Below, in pieces: positions 34,270 through 44,275 of a DNA stretch of 64,000 nucleotides. Under the pieces are notes generated by a model. It saw nothing but the letters and a program-made list of their open reading frames with translations. It had not been told where the DNA came from and ran no database searches. Location: contig NZ_JAOEFD010000001.1 in NCBI RefSeq assembly GCF_025420485.1, forward strand, positions 1 through 64,000, given 5' to 3'. This stretch comes from Nesterenkonia marinintestina (GTDB taxonomy: Bacteria > Actinomycetota > Actinomycetes > Actinomycetales > Micrococcaceae). The position numbers and the translations under genes are program-made. Every line of letters starts with the position of its first letter. Position 1 is the first letter of the stretch.

Positions 34270-37236
34270 TCAGCTGCGGGGATCCACCCGCGGGGGGTCC
34301 TCCATGCGGAGCAGCTCACGCAGTTCCCGACGGGAGTCCAGAGAGAGCTTCGCGAGGACGTTGCTCACGTGGAACTCCACAGTGCGGACTGAGAGGACCA
34401 GGCGTTCGGCCACCTCACGATTCGTCCGGCCCTCCGCCACGAGGACGGCGATCTCGGCCTCTCGGTCGGTCAGGCTCGCCGTCGTCCCGGCCCTCGTGGT
34501 GAGGCCGCGCGTACCCGCGGACACGCGACGACGAGGCGCCTCGACCGGGCCACGACGTGCCGGATGACGCAGCACTCGGGCCAACAGTTCGGCCTGACGC
34601 ACCAGAGGCGTCGAACCCATCTCGAGGAAGAGCATCGCAGCCCAGTCCACCAATGCGAGGGCCGCCGTCCTGGTGTCCTGGTCGACGGCGTGGAGGTCGG
34701 ACGCCGTGGCATGACCGATGTCCAGGGCGAGCAGCCCCCGCTGGATGCGCAGCGCCCCGCCCTCATCAGCACGGCCGCCCCCCGTCACTCGCAGGCGAGG
34801 TCTCGCTATACCGTCCAGGGAGGCCAGAGCCGAGTGGAGCGACCGTCGTGCGGCTGCGAAGTCCTCCCGCGCGAAGGATTCCATACCGGTCACATAGGCC
34901 TCTACGAAGTCACCCAGGCCCGGGGACCATTCCCTGCGTGATCGGACGGTCGCCAGAAGCTCGGTGAAGCCCGCGGCACTGCGGGTGTGCCCGAGGGACC
35001 GTCCGAGCATGACCTCGGCGGTGTACCCGCGGGAGACCAGCGACTGCTCCGCGATGAGACCGGCCAGGCATGCCGCCGCACGGCTGTGGTCTTCCTCGGC
35101 CGTCGCCCGCCACGCCTCGCCCAGTCGCTGCCCCGCCCGCACCATCGAGTTGGGCTCGCGGACGTCCGGAGGATGGGCACCGCCGACGAAGTCGGATGCA
35201 CAGAGAGTGCCCCTGGCTCCCGGCACGAGCCGCAGAGCCCAGTAGGCCGACGGCCCCATCTCGTCGTCGCTGACGGCCAGGGTCATACCCGCGGCGGCTT
35301 CGGCCTGTGCGGCCGCCTCATCCCATCGGCCCGCGTCGAAGAGCACGTACGTCAGGTGGATCCTGGCCAGGGCCACCACCCGAGGGTCCCGGCTGGCCCA
35401 GGTCGTCGTCGCCTCTACGAGGTCGGTGTGTGCGCCCTCCATCTCCCCTGCGGTCCGGTGCACGACGGCGCGGGCGACGAGCAGCATGGCCCGGATGTGG
35501 TCGGCGCCGCCGACGTCGGCGATGCCTCGGAGCAGGCCCCCGACGGCCTGGGCGAAACCCTGGTGCCCGAGCTCGTCGAGGTCGAGCATCAGCAGCCACA
35601 GCCTCAGACCGGTCAGCAGGCACCGACGCTCGGCATCGAGCACACCGTCCGGGATCAGACCCGCGAGATCCTCGGCTCCCGGCCCGAGTCCCCGCTCAGG
35701 ACGCTCCAGCTCAGCGACTACTCGAGACACGGGCCGGCGCAAGGAGTCCAGGCCTCCCCGCAGGTTCGCCGTCCTAGCGGTCTGCAGCACGGTGTCGGCG
35801 AAGCAGAGCAGTGTGGCGGTCCAGCAGTCCCTCAGGACTTCCTCCTCCATGAGCACGCTGACGGCCCCGTCGAAGTCTCCGGACTGCAGATGGTCTCGGG
35901 CCTGACTGCTCCTGCGCAGCAGGTGGGGCACCGGGCCGCTCTCCTCCCACGCGGCGACCATGTCGAGGTCGGGGTGCACTCCGACCCGCATCGCACAGAA
36001 CGCCGCGGCGACGACGGTGGCCGGAGATCGGCTGAGTTCGAAGAGCGTGTCCGACAGGCCGACCGCATCGAGGCGTCGGCCCGCGGCCTGGGCCCCGTAC
36101 ACCGCACCGCGCAGCTCCTCGACCACTCGTCCGTGGTCCGCCGTGGTGAGGTCCCAGAGGGCCGCGCGGGCGCGATGAGATCCGGCGGTGACCCCCATCT
36201 CGCCGTCCGCGAGTCCTCCGAGCACATGGACCGCGGTCTCCCGGTCGAGCGCCTCGGCCACCGACCGTGCCCGATATCCGGGGCTGAGGACGAATCGTCC
36301 GCTGCGTTCGTCTTCGCACAGCATCGGTGAACCGCGCAGTTCGTCGAGCTCGGCCTCTCCGCTGCGGGTGATCCGCCGGATCTCGCGGAACGAGAGGGGG
36401 TGGGCCGCCAGGGCGACGGCCGCTGCAGCATCGACGACGTCGGGGGAGGACTCTGTGAGCATCTGGGACATCGCGGCCCGCTGATCGCGGACGGGACCGG
36501 CTCCGCGGTGCAGCTGCGCCAGAGCGTCGCGCAGCCGTCGGCCGCTGGTGAACGACGAGGTGCCGCGGAGCTGAGCGAGGATGTGATGGACGAACCCCGG
36601 GAGCCCGCCGGTCTCCGCCCTCACCTGCGCGGCGACCTCCTGGCCGACGGGCAGTCCGGTCGCCTCGCTGAGCAGGGCGCGCACCTCTGCGGTGGTGAAC
36701 TGCTCCATCCGGATGCGTTCACCCTCCGCCGAGGCTTCGGCCAGACGACAGAACCGGCGGATCTCCGGGCGTGAGGGTTCCCGCAGGGTGACGATGCTCA
36801 GGAGCGGCACCTGTTCGATCTCCCGGTACATCTCATAGATGACCCGGGCGGAGAGCGGGTCCAACCAGTCCAGGCCCTCGATGATGATGGCCGACGGCAC
36901 GTCGACGGCTGCGATCTGCTCATCCAGGCGGTGCCTCAGGAGCACCGCGGAGGCCTCCCCCGACTCGTCATCGGCGAACTGGGCCGCCGCCGCGCGCGGC
37001 AGCAGACGCTGCGCGCCGTAGCCCTGACGCTCGAGGTCCTCCGGGTCGAGATGGACGGTGCGCCGCCGCATCTCGGGCATGTGTCGAGCCGCCTCCTGCA
37101 CCAGAGCCGTCTTGCCCACGCCGGGAGGGCCCTGGACCACGACCAGACGAGCTTCGCCGAAGACCCGGACATCGTCCGCACAGCGGATCAGCGTGTCGAA
37201 CTCGTCCCTCCGCCCCAACAGCGGCTTCATCGACAC
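34270..37236 (-). CDS. Large LuxR-type regulator with AAA domain (second)
   Basis: A 988-residue relative of the previous gene. It opens with GRRDEFDTL and Walker A QGPPGVGKT (35-43), has a Walker-B-like IIIEGLDWLD, a long helical repeat region, and a C-terminal LuxR domain (LTDREAEIAVLVAEGRTNREV and RTVEFHVSNVLAKL). The start codon is GTG at 37,236, chosen because GGGAGG lies 8 nt upstream; an internal ATG two codons later is an alternative. The two tandem regulators share layout and orientation but differ clearly in sequence, so the duplication is old. Targets are not known; the nearest downstream structural genes are the polysaccharide cluster. Confidence 0.88.
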   Translation of the reverse strand: MSMKPLLGRRDEFDTLIRCADDVRVFGEARLVVVQGPPGVGKTALVQEAARHMPEMRRRTVHLDPEDLERQGYGAQRLLPRAAAAQFADDESGEASAVLLRHRLDEQIAAVDVPSAIIIEGLDWLDPLSARVIYEMYREIEQVPLLSIVTLREPSRPEIRRFCRLAEASAEGERIRMEQFTTAEVRALLSEATGLPVGQEVAAQVRAETGGLPGFVHHILAQLRGTSSFTSGRRLRDALAQLHRGAGPVRDQRAAMSQMLTESSPDVVDAAAAVALAAHPLSFREIRRITRSGEAELDELRGSPMLCEDERSGRFVLSPGYRARSVAEALDRETAVHVLGGLADGEMGVTAGSHRARAALWDLTTADHGRVVEELRGAVYGAQAAGRRLDAVGLSDTLFELSRSPATVVAAAFCAMRVGVHPDLDMVAAWEESGPVPHLLRRSSQARDHLQSGDFDGAVSVLMEEEVLRDCWTATLLCFADTVLQTARTANLRGGLDSLRRPVSRVVAELERPERGLGPGAEDLAGLIPDGVLDAERRCLLTGLRLWLLMLDLDELGHQGFAQAVGGLLRGIADVGGADHIRAMLLVARAVVHRTAGEMEGAHTDLVEATTTWASRDPRVVALARIHLTYVLFDAGRWDEAAAQAEAAAGMTLAVSDDEMGPSAYWALRLVPGARGTLCASDFVGGAHPPDVREPNSMVRAGQRLGEAWRATAEEDHSRAAACLAGLIAEQSLVSRGYTAEVMLGRSLGHTRSAAGFTELLATVRSRREWSPGLGDFVEAYVTGMESFAREDFAAARRSLHSALASLDGIARPRLRVTGGGRADEGGALRIQRGLLALDIGHATASDLHAVDQDTRTAALALVDWAAMLFLEMGSTPLVRQAELLARVLRHPARRGPVEAPRRRVSAGTRGLTTRAGTTASLTDREAEIAVLVAEGRTNREVAERLVLSVRTVEFHVSNVLAKLSLDSRRELRELLRMEDPPRVDPRS

Positions 37237-37390
37237 GTCGTCATCCTCCCTTCGGCAGGGACGGGCTGTACGGGCCCGGCGCGCGCACCGACGAACAGTC
37301 GCGTGTCACTCCAGTATGACCCACGACGGCACCAGGCGCCCCCGAAGAATCCGGCCGATCTCTCAGCACGGCGCCCACGACTTTCAGACA

Positions 37391-37438
37391 CGTGTCAGGC
37401 CGCCCCGACTCAGTTCTGAGTCGGGGCGGCCTGACACG
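37391..37438. terminator. Perfect 23-bp-arm palindrome, probable bidirectional terminator
   Basis: Two 23-bp arms (CGTGTCAGGCCGCCCCGACTC...) separated by TT form a perfect palindrome, mostly G+C. It lies 38 bp after the sufT stop and about 155 bp before the second LuxR-type gene. No U-tract follows on either strand, as often in high-GC actinobacteria. Most likely it ends the suf transcript. Confidence 0.75.
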
Positions 37439-37475
37439 GTCACGAGCACGCCGGAAGGATCCGGATGCCGGAACC

Positions 37476-37808
37476 TCAGATGTTGAAGCCGAGGGCGCGC
37501 ATCTGCTCGCGCCCGTCCTCGGTGATCTTCTCCGGGCCCCACGGCGGCATCCACACCCAGTTCAGACGCCATTCGTCGACCATGGTGCCGACCTGCTGTC
37601 CGACCTGGTCCTCCAGCACGTCGGTCAGAGGACAGGCCGCGGTGGTCAGCGTCATGTCGATGATGAGTGCGCCGTCCTCGGCGTAGTTCAGGCCGTAGAG
37701 CAGGCCGAGATCGACGATGTTGATCCCGAGCTCAGGGTCGATCACGTCCTTCAGCGCCTCTTCGACGTCCTCGAGCGGAGCCCTCTCCGAAGTGGTCGTA
37801 TCGGTCAT
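37476..37808 (-). CDS. sufT: SufT-like DUF59 iron-sulfur assembly factor
   Basis: A 110-residue MIP18/DUF59 family protein. DPELGINIVDLGLLYGL and LTTAACPLTDVLEDQV carry the conserved Asp and Cys of the family, and the C-terminal half reads WVWMPPWGPEKITEDGREQM. Members help mature iron-sulfur proteins and usually close actinobacterial suf operons. The start is the ATG at 37,808 with GGAAGGAGAG upstream, 47 nt after sufC. Confidence 0.88.
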   Translation of the reverse strand: MTDTTTSERAPLEDVEEALKDVIDPELGINIVDLGLLYGLNYAEDGALIIDMTLTTAACPLTDVLEDQVGQQVGTMVDEWRLNWVWMPPWGPEKITEDGREQMRALGFNI

Positions 37809-37855
37809 CGGTGCATCTCTCCTTCCTGCCCCGTCCTGCACGTGGCAGCTGATCC

Positions 37856-38617
37856 TCACGCGCGGACCGCGCTGAGGAACCGGTCGTAGCCTTCGGCCTC
37901 GAGCTCGTCGGCGAGCTCCGGTCCGCCCTGCTCGGCGACCTGACCGTCGACGAACACGTGCACCCGATCAGGCTTGATGTAGTTGAGGATCCGCGTGTAG
38001 TGGGTGATCAGAAGCGTACCCATCCCATTGGTCTCATGGGCACGGTTCACGCCCTCGGACACCACTCGCAGGGCGTCGATGTCGAGTCCGGAGTCGGTCT
38101 CGTCGAGGACGGCGATCTTCGGCCTGAAGAGCTCCATCTGCAGGATCTCCACACGCTTCTTCTCACCGCCGGAGAATCCTTCGTTCACGTTGCGGTTGGC
38201 GAACTCGGCGTCGATCTTCAGCTTGTCCATCGCCTCCCGGACGTCCTTGGTCCAGGTGCGCAGCTTCGGGGCCTCGCCGTCGATGGCGGTCTTGGCCGTA
38301 CGGAGGAAGTTGGTCATGGTCACACCGGGCACCTCGACCGGGTACTGCATGGCCAGGAACAGGCCGGCTCGTGCCCGTTCGTCGACCTCCATCTCCAGAA
38401 CGTCCTCACCGTCGAGGGTGATGGAGCCGGAGGTGACCTCGTAGGCCGGGTGGCCCGCGATGGTCGAGGCCAGGGTGGACTTGCCGGAGCCGTTGGGACC
38501 CATGATGGCGTGGATCTCGCCGGAGTTCACGGTCAGGGAGACGCCCTTGAGGATCTCCTTCGGGCCGTTCTCGGTCTCGATCTGCGCGTGCAGGTCCTTG
38601 ATCTCAAGCGTAGACAT
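37856..38617 (-). CDS. sufC: Fe-S cluster assembly ATPase SufC
   Basis: A 253-residue ABC ATPase that energises the SufBCD scaffold. Walker A is GPNGSGKS (40-47), the Q-loop [13 protein letters not shown] is typical of SufC, the signature is [11 protein letters not shown], Walker [16 protein letters not shown], and the switch His lies in [10 protein letters not shown]. It follows sufD after an 84-bp gap that contains AAAGGA but no obvious terminator. Length and motifs are canonical. Confidence 0.96.
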   Translation of the reverse strand: MSTLEIKDLHAQIETENGPKEILKGVSLTVNSGEIHAIMGPNGSGKSTLASTIAGHPAYEVTSGSITLDGEDVLEMEVDERARAGLFLAMQYPVEVPGVTMTNFLRTAKTAIDGEAPKLRTWTKDVREAMDKLKIDAEFANRNVNEGFSGGEKKRVEILQMELFRPKIAVLDETDSGLDIDALRVVSEGVNRAHETNGMGTLLITHYTRILNYIKPDRVHVFVDGQVAEQGGPELADELEAEGYDRFLSAVRA

Positions 38618-38701
38618 GGTCTGTGTCGAATCCTTTGCTGATGCGAAGATTGGTGCCGGTTCGTCGGCGGGGTCTGATGTCGTGGGGCTCTGTGCGGCGG
38701 G

Positions 38702-40003
38702 TCAGAAGCCGGAGATCTGCAGCTCCGCCTCGAGTGCGTCTCGGAGCGAGTCCTGGATCTCCTCCACGTCGATCTTCTGGACGATCTCGTTGAGGAAGCC
38801 CCGGACCACCAGCTGGCGCGCCTCCTTCTCCGGGATGCCCCGGGCCATGAGGTAGAACAGGTGGTTCTCGTCGAAGCGTCCGGTCGAGGAGGCGTGGCCC
38901 GCACCCTCGATGAGACCGGTCTCGATCTCCAGATTGGGCACCGAGTCCGCGCGCGCACCGTCGGTGAGCACCAGGTTCTGGTTCTTCTCGTAGGAGTCGG
39001 TGCCCTCGGCCTCCTTGCGGATGAGGACGTCTCCGACCCACACGGTGCGTGCGGTCTCGCCCTGCAGGGCACCCTTGTAGAGGACGTTCGAGGAGTTCCG
39101 CGGCGTGTTGTGGTCCACGAAGGTGCGGTGCTCGATGTGCTGTCCGGAGTCGGCGAAGTACAGGCCGTACATCTCGGCCTCGGCGCCCTCCGCCGCATAG
39201 CGGAAGTTGGTGTTGAGCCGGACGACGTCACCGCCGAGGGAGACGCTGATGTGCTTGTAGCTGGCGTCCTTCCCGACCTCGGCGTCGTGCTGACCCAGGT
39301 GCACCGCGTCGTCGTCCCACCGCTGCAGCGAGATCACGCTGACCGAGGCACCCTCGGCGACCTTGGTCTCCACATTGCCGTTGAACGCGGCGCTGCCGCG
39401 GTGCTCGATCACGAACACGGCGCGAGCGTTGGGCTCGGCCTCCAGGACCATGTGGCTGTTCGCCCGTGCTCCGGCCTGCCGACCCGTGACGTCGATCCGG
39501 ATCGGTTCGGCGACCTCGGTGCCGGCGGCGATCTTCACGTGGAGGGCCTGGTCCACCCGGCTGTACGCCACGGCCGCGGCCCGGTCGGCCGGCTGGAGCA
39601 CCGTGCCGCGGGGGGCCTGGCCGTGGGCCAGGGTGGAGACCTCCACACCGGAGAGGCCTTCGGTGACCCGGTAGTCCACCGGCTCCCCGTCGGTGCCGGC
39701 GTCCTCCGTCGGAGCGTCGCTGAGCACGGCGCTGAGCTTCTTGAGCGGCGTGAAGCGCCACTCCTCCTCGGTCCCGGTCGGCTCGGGAAAGCCGGCGACG
39801 TCGAAGCCGGTGTGCCGATTCGCGCGGGATCCGGCGCCCGCCGTGACCTCGCGGGACTCGCCGAGTCCGCCGTGGCTGTGCTCCTCGGCCGTGTTGGTCT
39901 CGGCGGCGAGGTTCTCGCCCTCTTCAGTGAAGCCGGGGATGGAGATGCGGCGTTCGCCGACCTCCACTCCGGCGACTGCCTCCTTGGAAGGAGTATCGGT
40001 CAT
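38702..40003 (-). CDS. sufD: Fe-S cluster assembly protein SufD
   Basis: A 433-residue scaffold subunit with the right-handed beta-helix SufB/SufD core. Late motifs VDHNTPRNSSNVLYKGAL and VWVGDVLIRKEAEGTDSYE match the family, and the ending FYLMARGIPEKEARQLVVRGFL is the shared SufBD C-terminus. The N-terminal part (about 1-130) is variable and acidic. It pairs with SufB and SufC. It starts 56 bp after the sufB stop, with GGGAAGAG upstream. Confidence 0.95.
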   Translation of the reverse strand: MTDTPSKEAVAGVEVGERRISIPGFTEEGENLAAETNTAEEHSHGGLGESREVTAGAGSRANRHTGFDVAGFPEPTGTEEEWRFTPLKKLSAVLSDAPTEDAGTDGEPVDYRVTEGLSGVEVSTLAHGQAPRGTVLQPADRAAAVAYSRVDQALHVKIAAGTEVAEPIRIDVTGRQAGARANSHMVLEAEPNARAVFVIEHRGSAAFNGNVETKVAEGASVSVISLQRWDDDAVHLGQHDAEVGKDASYKHISVSLGGDVVRLNTNFRYAAEGAEAEMYGLYFADSGQHIEHRTFVDHNTPRNSSNVLYKGALQGETARTVWVGDVLIRKEAEGTDSYEKNQNLVLTDGARADSVPNLEIETGLIEGAGHASSTGRFDENHLFYLMARGIPEKEARQLVVRGFLNEIVQKIDVEEIQDSLRDALEAELQISGF

Positions 40004-40059
40004 CGTGGTGTTCTCTTCCCTGTTCTTCGTCTGGTGGCCGTGTGGTCGTCGGGGGACGG

Positions 40060-41517
40060 TCAGCCGACCGACCCCTCCATCTGCAGCTCGATCAGTCGGT
40101 TGAGCTCCACGGCGTACTCCATGGGCAGCTCCCGGGCGATGGGCTCGATGAAGCCGCGCACGATCATCGCCATCGCCTCGTCCTCGGCCATGCCGCGGGA
40201 CATCAGGTAGAACAGCTGCTCCTCGGAGACCTTGGACACCGTGGCCTCATGCCCGAGGGTGACGTCGTCCTCCCGGATGTCGATGTAGGGGTACGTGTCG
40301 GTCTTCGAGATCGTGTCGACCAGCAGCGCGTCGCAGACCACGGAGTTGGCCGCACCGGCCGCATTCTCGTTGATCTGCACGAGACCCCTGTACGAGGCCC
40401 GTCCACCGGAGCGTGCCACCGACTTCGAGACGATGGAGCTCGAAGTCCTCGGCGCCATGTGGACCATCTTCGAGCCCGTGTCCTGGTGCTGGTTCTCACC
40501 GGCGAAGGCCACCGACAGGGTCTCGCCCTTGGCGTGCTCACCGGTGAGGTAGACCGCCGGGTACTTCATGGTCACCTTGGAACCGATGTTGCCGTCGATC
40601 CACTCCATGGTTCCGCCGGCGTCGACGACGGCCCGCTTGGTGACCAGGTTGTACACGTTGGTCGACCAGTTTTGGATGGTCGTGTACCGCACACGGGCGT
40701 TCTTCTTGACCACGATCTCCACCACAGCCGAGTGCAGCGAGTCCGAGTCGTAGATCGGTGCCGTGCAGCCCTCGATGTAGTGGACGTAGGAGTCCTCGTC
40801 GGCGATGATCAGCGTCCGCTCGAACTGACCCATGTTCTCCGTGTTGATCCGGAAGTAGGCCTGCAGCGGGATCTCCACGTGCACGCCCTTGGGGACGTAG
40901 ACGAAGGAGCCTCCGGACCACACCGCGGTGTTCAGTGCCGCGAACTTGTTGTCACCGACCGGGATGACCGAGCCGAAGTACTCCTCGAAGAACTCCGGGT
41001 GCTCCTTCAGCGCGGTGTCGGTGTCCATGAAGATGACGCCCTGAGCCTCGAGGTCCTCACGGATCTGGTGGTAGACGACCTCGGACTCGTACTGGGCGGC
41101 CACTCCGGCCACCAGGCGCTCCCGCTCGGCCTCCGGGATGCCGAGCTTCTCGTAGGTGTTGCGGATGTCCTCCGGGAGGTCCTCCCAGGTCCGCGCCTGG
41201 CCCTCGGTGGAGCGGACGAAGTACTTGATGTTGTCGAAGTCGATCTCCGAGAGGTCGGCGCCCCAGGTCGGCATGGGCTTGCGCTCGAAGTACTTCAGAC
41301 CCTTCTTGCGCATCTTCAGCATCCACTCCGGCTCGTCCTTCTTGCCGGAGATGTCCTCGACGACATCGGTGTTCAGGCCGCGCTGGGCCTGGGATCCGGC
41401 CTCGTCGCTGTCGTGCCAGCCGTACTCGTACGCGCCGATCGCGTTGAGCTCCGGATTCTTCTCGAGGATCTCGGAGATCACGCCCGGGTCCTCCGTGCGG
41501 GGAATCTGTTCCGTCAT
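40060..41517 (-). CDS. sufB: Fe-S cluster assembly protein SufB
   Basis: A 485-residue scaffold subunit on which new iron-sulfur clusters are built. Hallmarks include [20 protein letters not shown] near 90-110, [20 protein letters not shown], and [20 protein letters not shown] with the Cys of the SufB core, then [14 protein letters not shown] and the ending [19 protein letters not shown]. Full length. Its ATG overlaps the sufR stop by 4 nt (41,514-41,517). Confidence 0.96.
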   Translation of the reverse strand: MTEQIPRTEDPGVISEILEKNPELNAIGAYEYGWHDSDEAGSQAQRGLNTDVVEDISGKKDEPEWMLKMRKKGLKYFERKPMPTWGADLSEIDFDNIKYFVRSTEGQARTWEDLPEDIRNTYEKLGIPEAERERLVAGVAAQYESEVVYHQIREDLEAQGVIFMDTDTALKEHPEFFEEYFGSVIPVGDNKFAALNTAVWSGGSFVYVPKGVHVEIPLQAYFRINTENMGQFERTLIIADEDSYVHYIEGCTAPIYDSDSLHSAVVEIVVKKNARVRYTTIQNWSTNVYNLVTKRAVVDAGGTMEWIDGNIGSKVTMKYPAVYLTGEHAKGETLSVAFAGENQHQDTGSKMVHMAPRTSSSIVSKSVARSGGRASYRGLVQINENAAGAANSVVCDALLVDTISKTDTYPYIDIREDDVTLGHEATVSKVSEEQLFYLMSRGMAEDEAMAMIVRGFIEPIARELPMEYAVELNRLIELQMEGSVG

Positions 41518-42401
41518 GACAACCTCTCTTGTTGACGCGGGGAGATGATGATTCGTCGGCGTCCGACGCCGGGCACGCTGTCCGGTCCGGCGCGGCGGTC
41601 TTCTGTGTCCGGAGCGGAGCCGCTGCGGCGCCGCCCCTCCTCCGCGGCGAGCCGTTCGCGGCCCACCGGGACGTGTGTGGTGCAGACGTGCGCTCCCCCG
41701 GCCTGGGTGGAGAGCCGCCTGACGTCGACGTCGAGCAGACGTCCGATCATCTCTGTCTCCACCTCGCAGAACACCGGATGGGCCTCCGCTATTTCACGGA
41801 TGGGGCAGTGGCCCTGGCACAGCTGGGTGGAGCGCATCGCCAACTGCGGGGCGTCTCGGCCCACATGGCGGGTGAATCCGGCGAAGCCGCGGTCGGCGAG
41901 CAGTCGTGCCAGCAGGTCGGTGCGATCGTCGAGGTCCTCGACCGCACGGAGCTGCGGCCCGCAGGTCTCCTCGAAGTCGGCGAAGTAGACCTGGGCCAGG
42001 GAACGAGCCCCGTCGTCCTCAGAGGTCCCACGGTCGCCGTCGCGGGCCCCCAGCAGGTCCAGGGCTCGGCGGGCCAGCGTGAGGTAGTCGTCCCCGAGCA
42101 CGTCCTGACCGCGCTGGGAGATGACGTAGCGCCGCGACGGCCGACCGGCGCCCCGGCTGCGGGAGCTGACCTGCTTGACCTCCACGATGCCCTCCTGGGT
42201 CATCGCGTCCAGGTGGCGCCGGACGGCGGCGGCGGTGATGTCGAGGCGACGTCCGAGGGCGGCCGCACTGATCGGGCCCTCCTCGACGACGAGCTGGATG
42301 ACCCGCTCGCGCGTGGACTGCTCCGCCTCACGACCGAGGTCCTCGCGATCGGCGTCGCCCGCCTCGGATCGCGCGGAGGACGTCGCGCCGTTCGAATACA
42401 T
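41514..42401 (-). CDS. sufR: SufR, Fe-S sensing repressor of the suf operon
   Basis: A 295-residue regulator with an N-terminal winged helix (about 30-95: [19 protein letters not shown], then [13 protein letters not shown]) and a cluster-binding C-terminal half. Cys199, Cys212 and Cys240 keep the spacing (13 and 28 residues) that I recall for the ligands of mycobacterial SufR (Rv1460), and Cys195 is additional. When the cluster is lost the protein should release the operon. It has an extra charged tail after residue 250. CATGAT (minus strand, 42,408-42,413) ends 6 nt before the ATG, so translation may be leaderless. The gene heads sufR-B-D-C-T. Confidence 0.92.
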   Translation of the reverse strand: MYSNGATSSARSEAGDADREDLGREAEQSTRERVIQLVVEEGPISAAALGRRLDITAAAVRRHLDAMTQEGIVEVKQVSSRSRGAGRPSRRYVISQRGQDVLGDDYLTLARRALDLLGARDGDRGTSEDDGARSLAQVYFADFEETCGPQLRAVEDLDDRTDLLARLLADRGFAGFTRHVGRDAPQLAMRSTQLCQGHCPIREIAEAHPVFCEVETEMIGRLLDVDVRRLSTQAGGAHVCTTHVPVGRERLAAEEGRRRSGSAPDTEDRRAGPDSVPGVGRRRIIISPRQQERLS

Positions 42402-42539
42402 GACTCCATCATGTCCTAATCGGAGGGCAGGCTTCCAGTAAGGTTCCCCTGCCCCACGCCTGCCCAGGGGCCTCGGCCCTCAGGCGGATCACGCCCGGGA
42501 GCGCCGCGCAATCGGCGGCCCGAGGCCGCGGGGCGACTG

Positions 42540-42545
42540 TAGAAT
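42540..42545 (+). promoter_or_regulatory. -10 box of leaderless ABC transporter operon
   Basis: TAGAAT ends 6 nt before the GTG at 42,552. It is identical in sequence and spacing to the M56 gene promoter at 18,736. The intergenic region is shared with the divergent sufR promoter. Confidence 0.55.
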
Positions 42546-42551
42546 GGGCCG

Positions 42552-43493
42552 GTGCCTCCGAACCCCCTGTGCCTCAGCATGCGCGATGTGCGCTACGCCG
42601 TCGGCGCCGCAGGCTCGGGGTCCGGAGTCCGGGAGATCCTCCACGGTGTGGACCTGACGGCGCGCTGCGGAGAGGTCACCGTACTGCTGGGACCGAACGG
42701 CGCGGGGAAGACCACGACGCTGGGGTGCGCCCAGGGACTGCTGAGACCCTCGCACGGCACGGTGCGGCTCCTCGACGAACATCCCTACCGGGCCGGGGCC
42801 GGCCTGCGGGCCCGCGTCGGCGTCATGCTGCAGGACGGAGGCCTTCCCCAGTCCGTCCGTCCTCGGACGCTGCTGCATCACGTCGCCCGCCTCCATCGGA
42901 ACCCCTGGCCGGTGGACGACCTGGTCGCACGGCTTGAGATGGACTCCTTCGTCGACACCGCACCGCGGCGCCTCTCCGGGGGTCAGCGCCAACGGGTCGC
43001 CCTCGCCGCCAGTCTGGTCGGCCGACCCGAAGCGGTCTTCCTGGACGAGCCCTCGGCCGGCCTCGACCCACAGTCCCGCCGGATGGTCTTCGAGCTGATC
43101 GAGGAGCTTCGACGACGGGGGCTGGGTATCGTTCTGACCACGCACCTGCTGGAGGAGGCCCAGCGGCTCGCCGACGTCGTCCACATCCTCAAGGACGGCC
43201 GGGTGGTGCGCAGCGGCACGGTCGCCGAACTCACCGGAGGCGACCACGAACGGCGACTGTCCTTCGTCCTTCCGCGCACCCTGACCGCTGAGGAGCTCAG
43301 CGCCGCACCGGCGACCCTGGACCGCCGGGACGGAAACCGTCCCGGCGCCCGATGGACCGCACGCGGGGTCTCGACCCCGGCGGACCTGAGCGCGCTCACC
43401 ACCTGGTGGGAGCACATCGACATGATGCCCGGTGAGGTCAGCTTCGAGTCACGGTCCCTGGAGGACGTCTTCTGGGAGGTGTCAGCCTCATGA
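42552..43493 (+). CDS. ABC transporter ATP-binding protein
   Basis: A 313-residue ATPase: Walker A GPNGAGKT (47-54), signature LSGGQ (141-145), Walker B AVFLDEP (161-167) and a switch His in LTTHLLEEAQ. It resembles the drug/heme-exporter (DrrA/CcmA) class, with a C-terminal extension typical of that group. With the permease below and ctaA it forms the block found beside suf genes in mycobacteria (Rv1456c-Rv1458c region). Substrate unknown; heme or lipid export is a guess from context. Starts with GTG from a probable leaderless transcript and overlaps the permease by 4 nt. Confidence 0.9.
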   Translation: MPPNPLCLSMRDVRYAVGAAGSGSGVREILHGVDLTARCGEVTVLLGPNGAGKTTTLGCAQGLLRPSHGTVRLLDEHPYRAGAGLRARVGVMLQDGGLPQSVRPRTLLHHVARLHRNPWPVDDLVARLEMDSFVDTAPRRLSGGQRQRVALAASLVGRPEAVFLDEPSAGLDPQSRRMVFELIEELRRRGLGIVLTTHLLEEAQRLADVVHILKDGRVVRSGTVAELTGGDHERRLSFVLPRTLTAEELSAAPATLDRRDGNRPGARWTARGVSTPADLSALTTWWEHIDMMPGEVSFESRSLEDVFWEVSAS

Positions 43494-44275
43494 CGACTCC
43501 GACCCGCCTCCGCTCCGAACCTGCCCAGGAGCCCCCGATCTCCCGGCCGGCCCCGCTGGCACGTCGCGTCCTGGCGCACGGCTTCTATGAGACCGGCAAC
43601 GTCCTGCGCAACGGCGAGCAGCTGCTGGTCTCACTCATCCTGCCGATCCTCGTGCTGTTCGGCGCGCATCGGCTCGACCTGCTCTCCGGCGCCGACGTGC
43701 CGGGGATCGACCTCATCACCCCCGGTGTGCTCGCACTGGCGGTCATGGCCTCGGCGTTCACCGGGCAGGGCATCGCCACCGGATTCGAGCGTCAGTACGG
43801 AGTCCTGGCCTACCTCTCGACCACGCCCCTGGGTCCGGTCGGCCTGATCCTCGGAAAGGCCGTGGCCGTGATGGGCGTGGTCCTCCTGCAGCTGCTGGTG
43901 ATCGGTGCGGTCGGACTGGCCCTGGGATGGTCGCCGGAGCCCGGAGGGCTGATCTGGCTGGTCCTGGGGCTGGTCACGGGAGCCGCCGCGTTCACGGCGC
44001 TGGGACTGCTGCTGGCCGGCACCGTCCGCGCGGAGGCCACGCTGGCGGTGACCAACGTCGTCTGGGTGCTGCTGGGGGCCGTGGGAGGCAGCGTCTTCCC
44101 CCTGTCCCACGACGGCGCCGGCGCCCTGCTCCTGGCTCTCCCCTCGGCGGCGCTCGGCGAGACGCTGCGCACCGCCGCGATGACCGGCGCCGCCGCGCCG
44201 ATCCCCCTGCTCATCCTGGCGGGCTGGACGATGCTCGCCGTCCTCGCTGCACGAAGGTGGTTCCGATGGCGATGA
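43490..44275 (+). CDS. ABC-2 type transporter permease
   Basis: A 261-residue membrane protein with six predicted transmembrane segments (for example VSLILPILVLFGAHRL, LGPVGLILGKAVAVMGVVLLQLLVI, LIWLVLGLVTGAAAFTALGLLL and IPLLILAGWTMLAVLAA), as in ABC-2/DrrB-like exporters. It partners the ATPase it overlaps by ATGA and overlaps the ctaA start by 10 nt, so the three are translationally coupled. Role unknown; linkage to heme A synthase suggests cytochrome biogenesis. Confidence 0.87.
   Translation: MTTPTRLRSEPAQEPPISRPAPLARRVLAHGFYETGNVLRNGEQLLVSLILPILVLFGAHRLDLLSGADVPGIDLITPGVLALAVMASAFTGQGIATGFERQYGVLAYLSTTPLGPVGLILGKAVAVMGVVLLQLLVIGAVGLALGWSPEPGGLIWLVLGLVTGAAAFTALGLLLAGTVRAEATLAVTNVVWVLLGAVGGSVFPLSHDGAGALLLALPSAALGETLRTAAMTGAAAPIPLLILAGWTMLAVLAARRWFRWR

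Noticed and set aside
32295-34502. 735-codon open frame on the plus strand
   Set aside because: Antisense to the first LuxR-type regulator; composition is that of a high-GC shadow frame.
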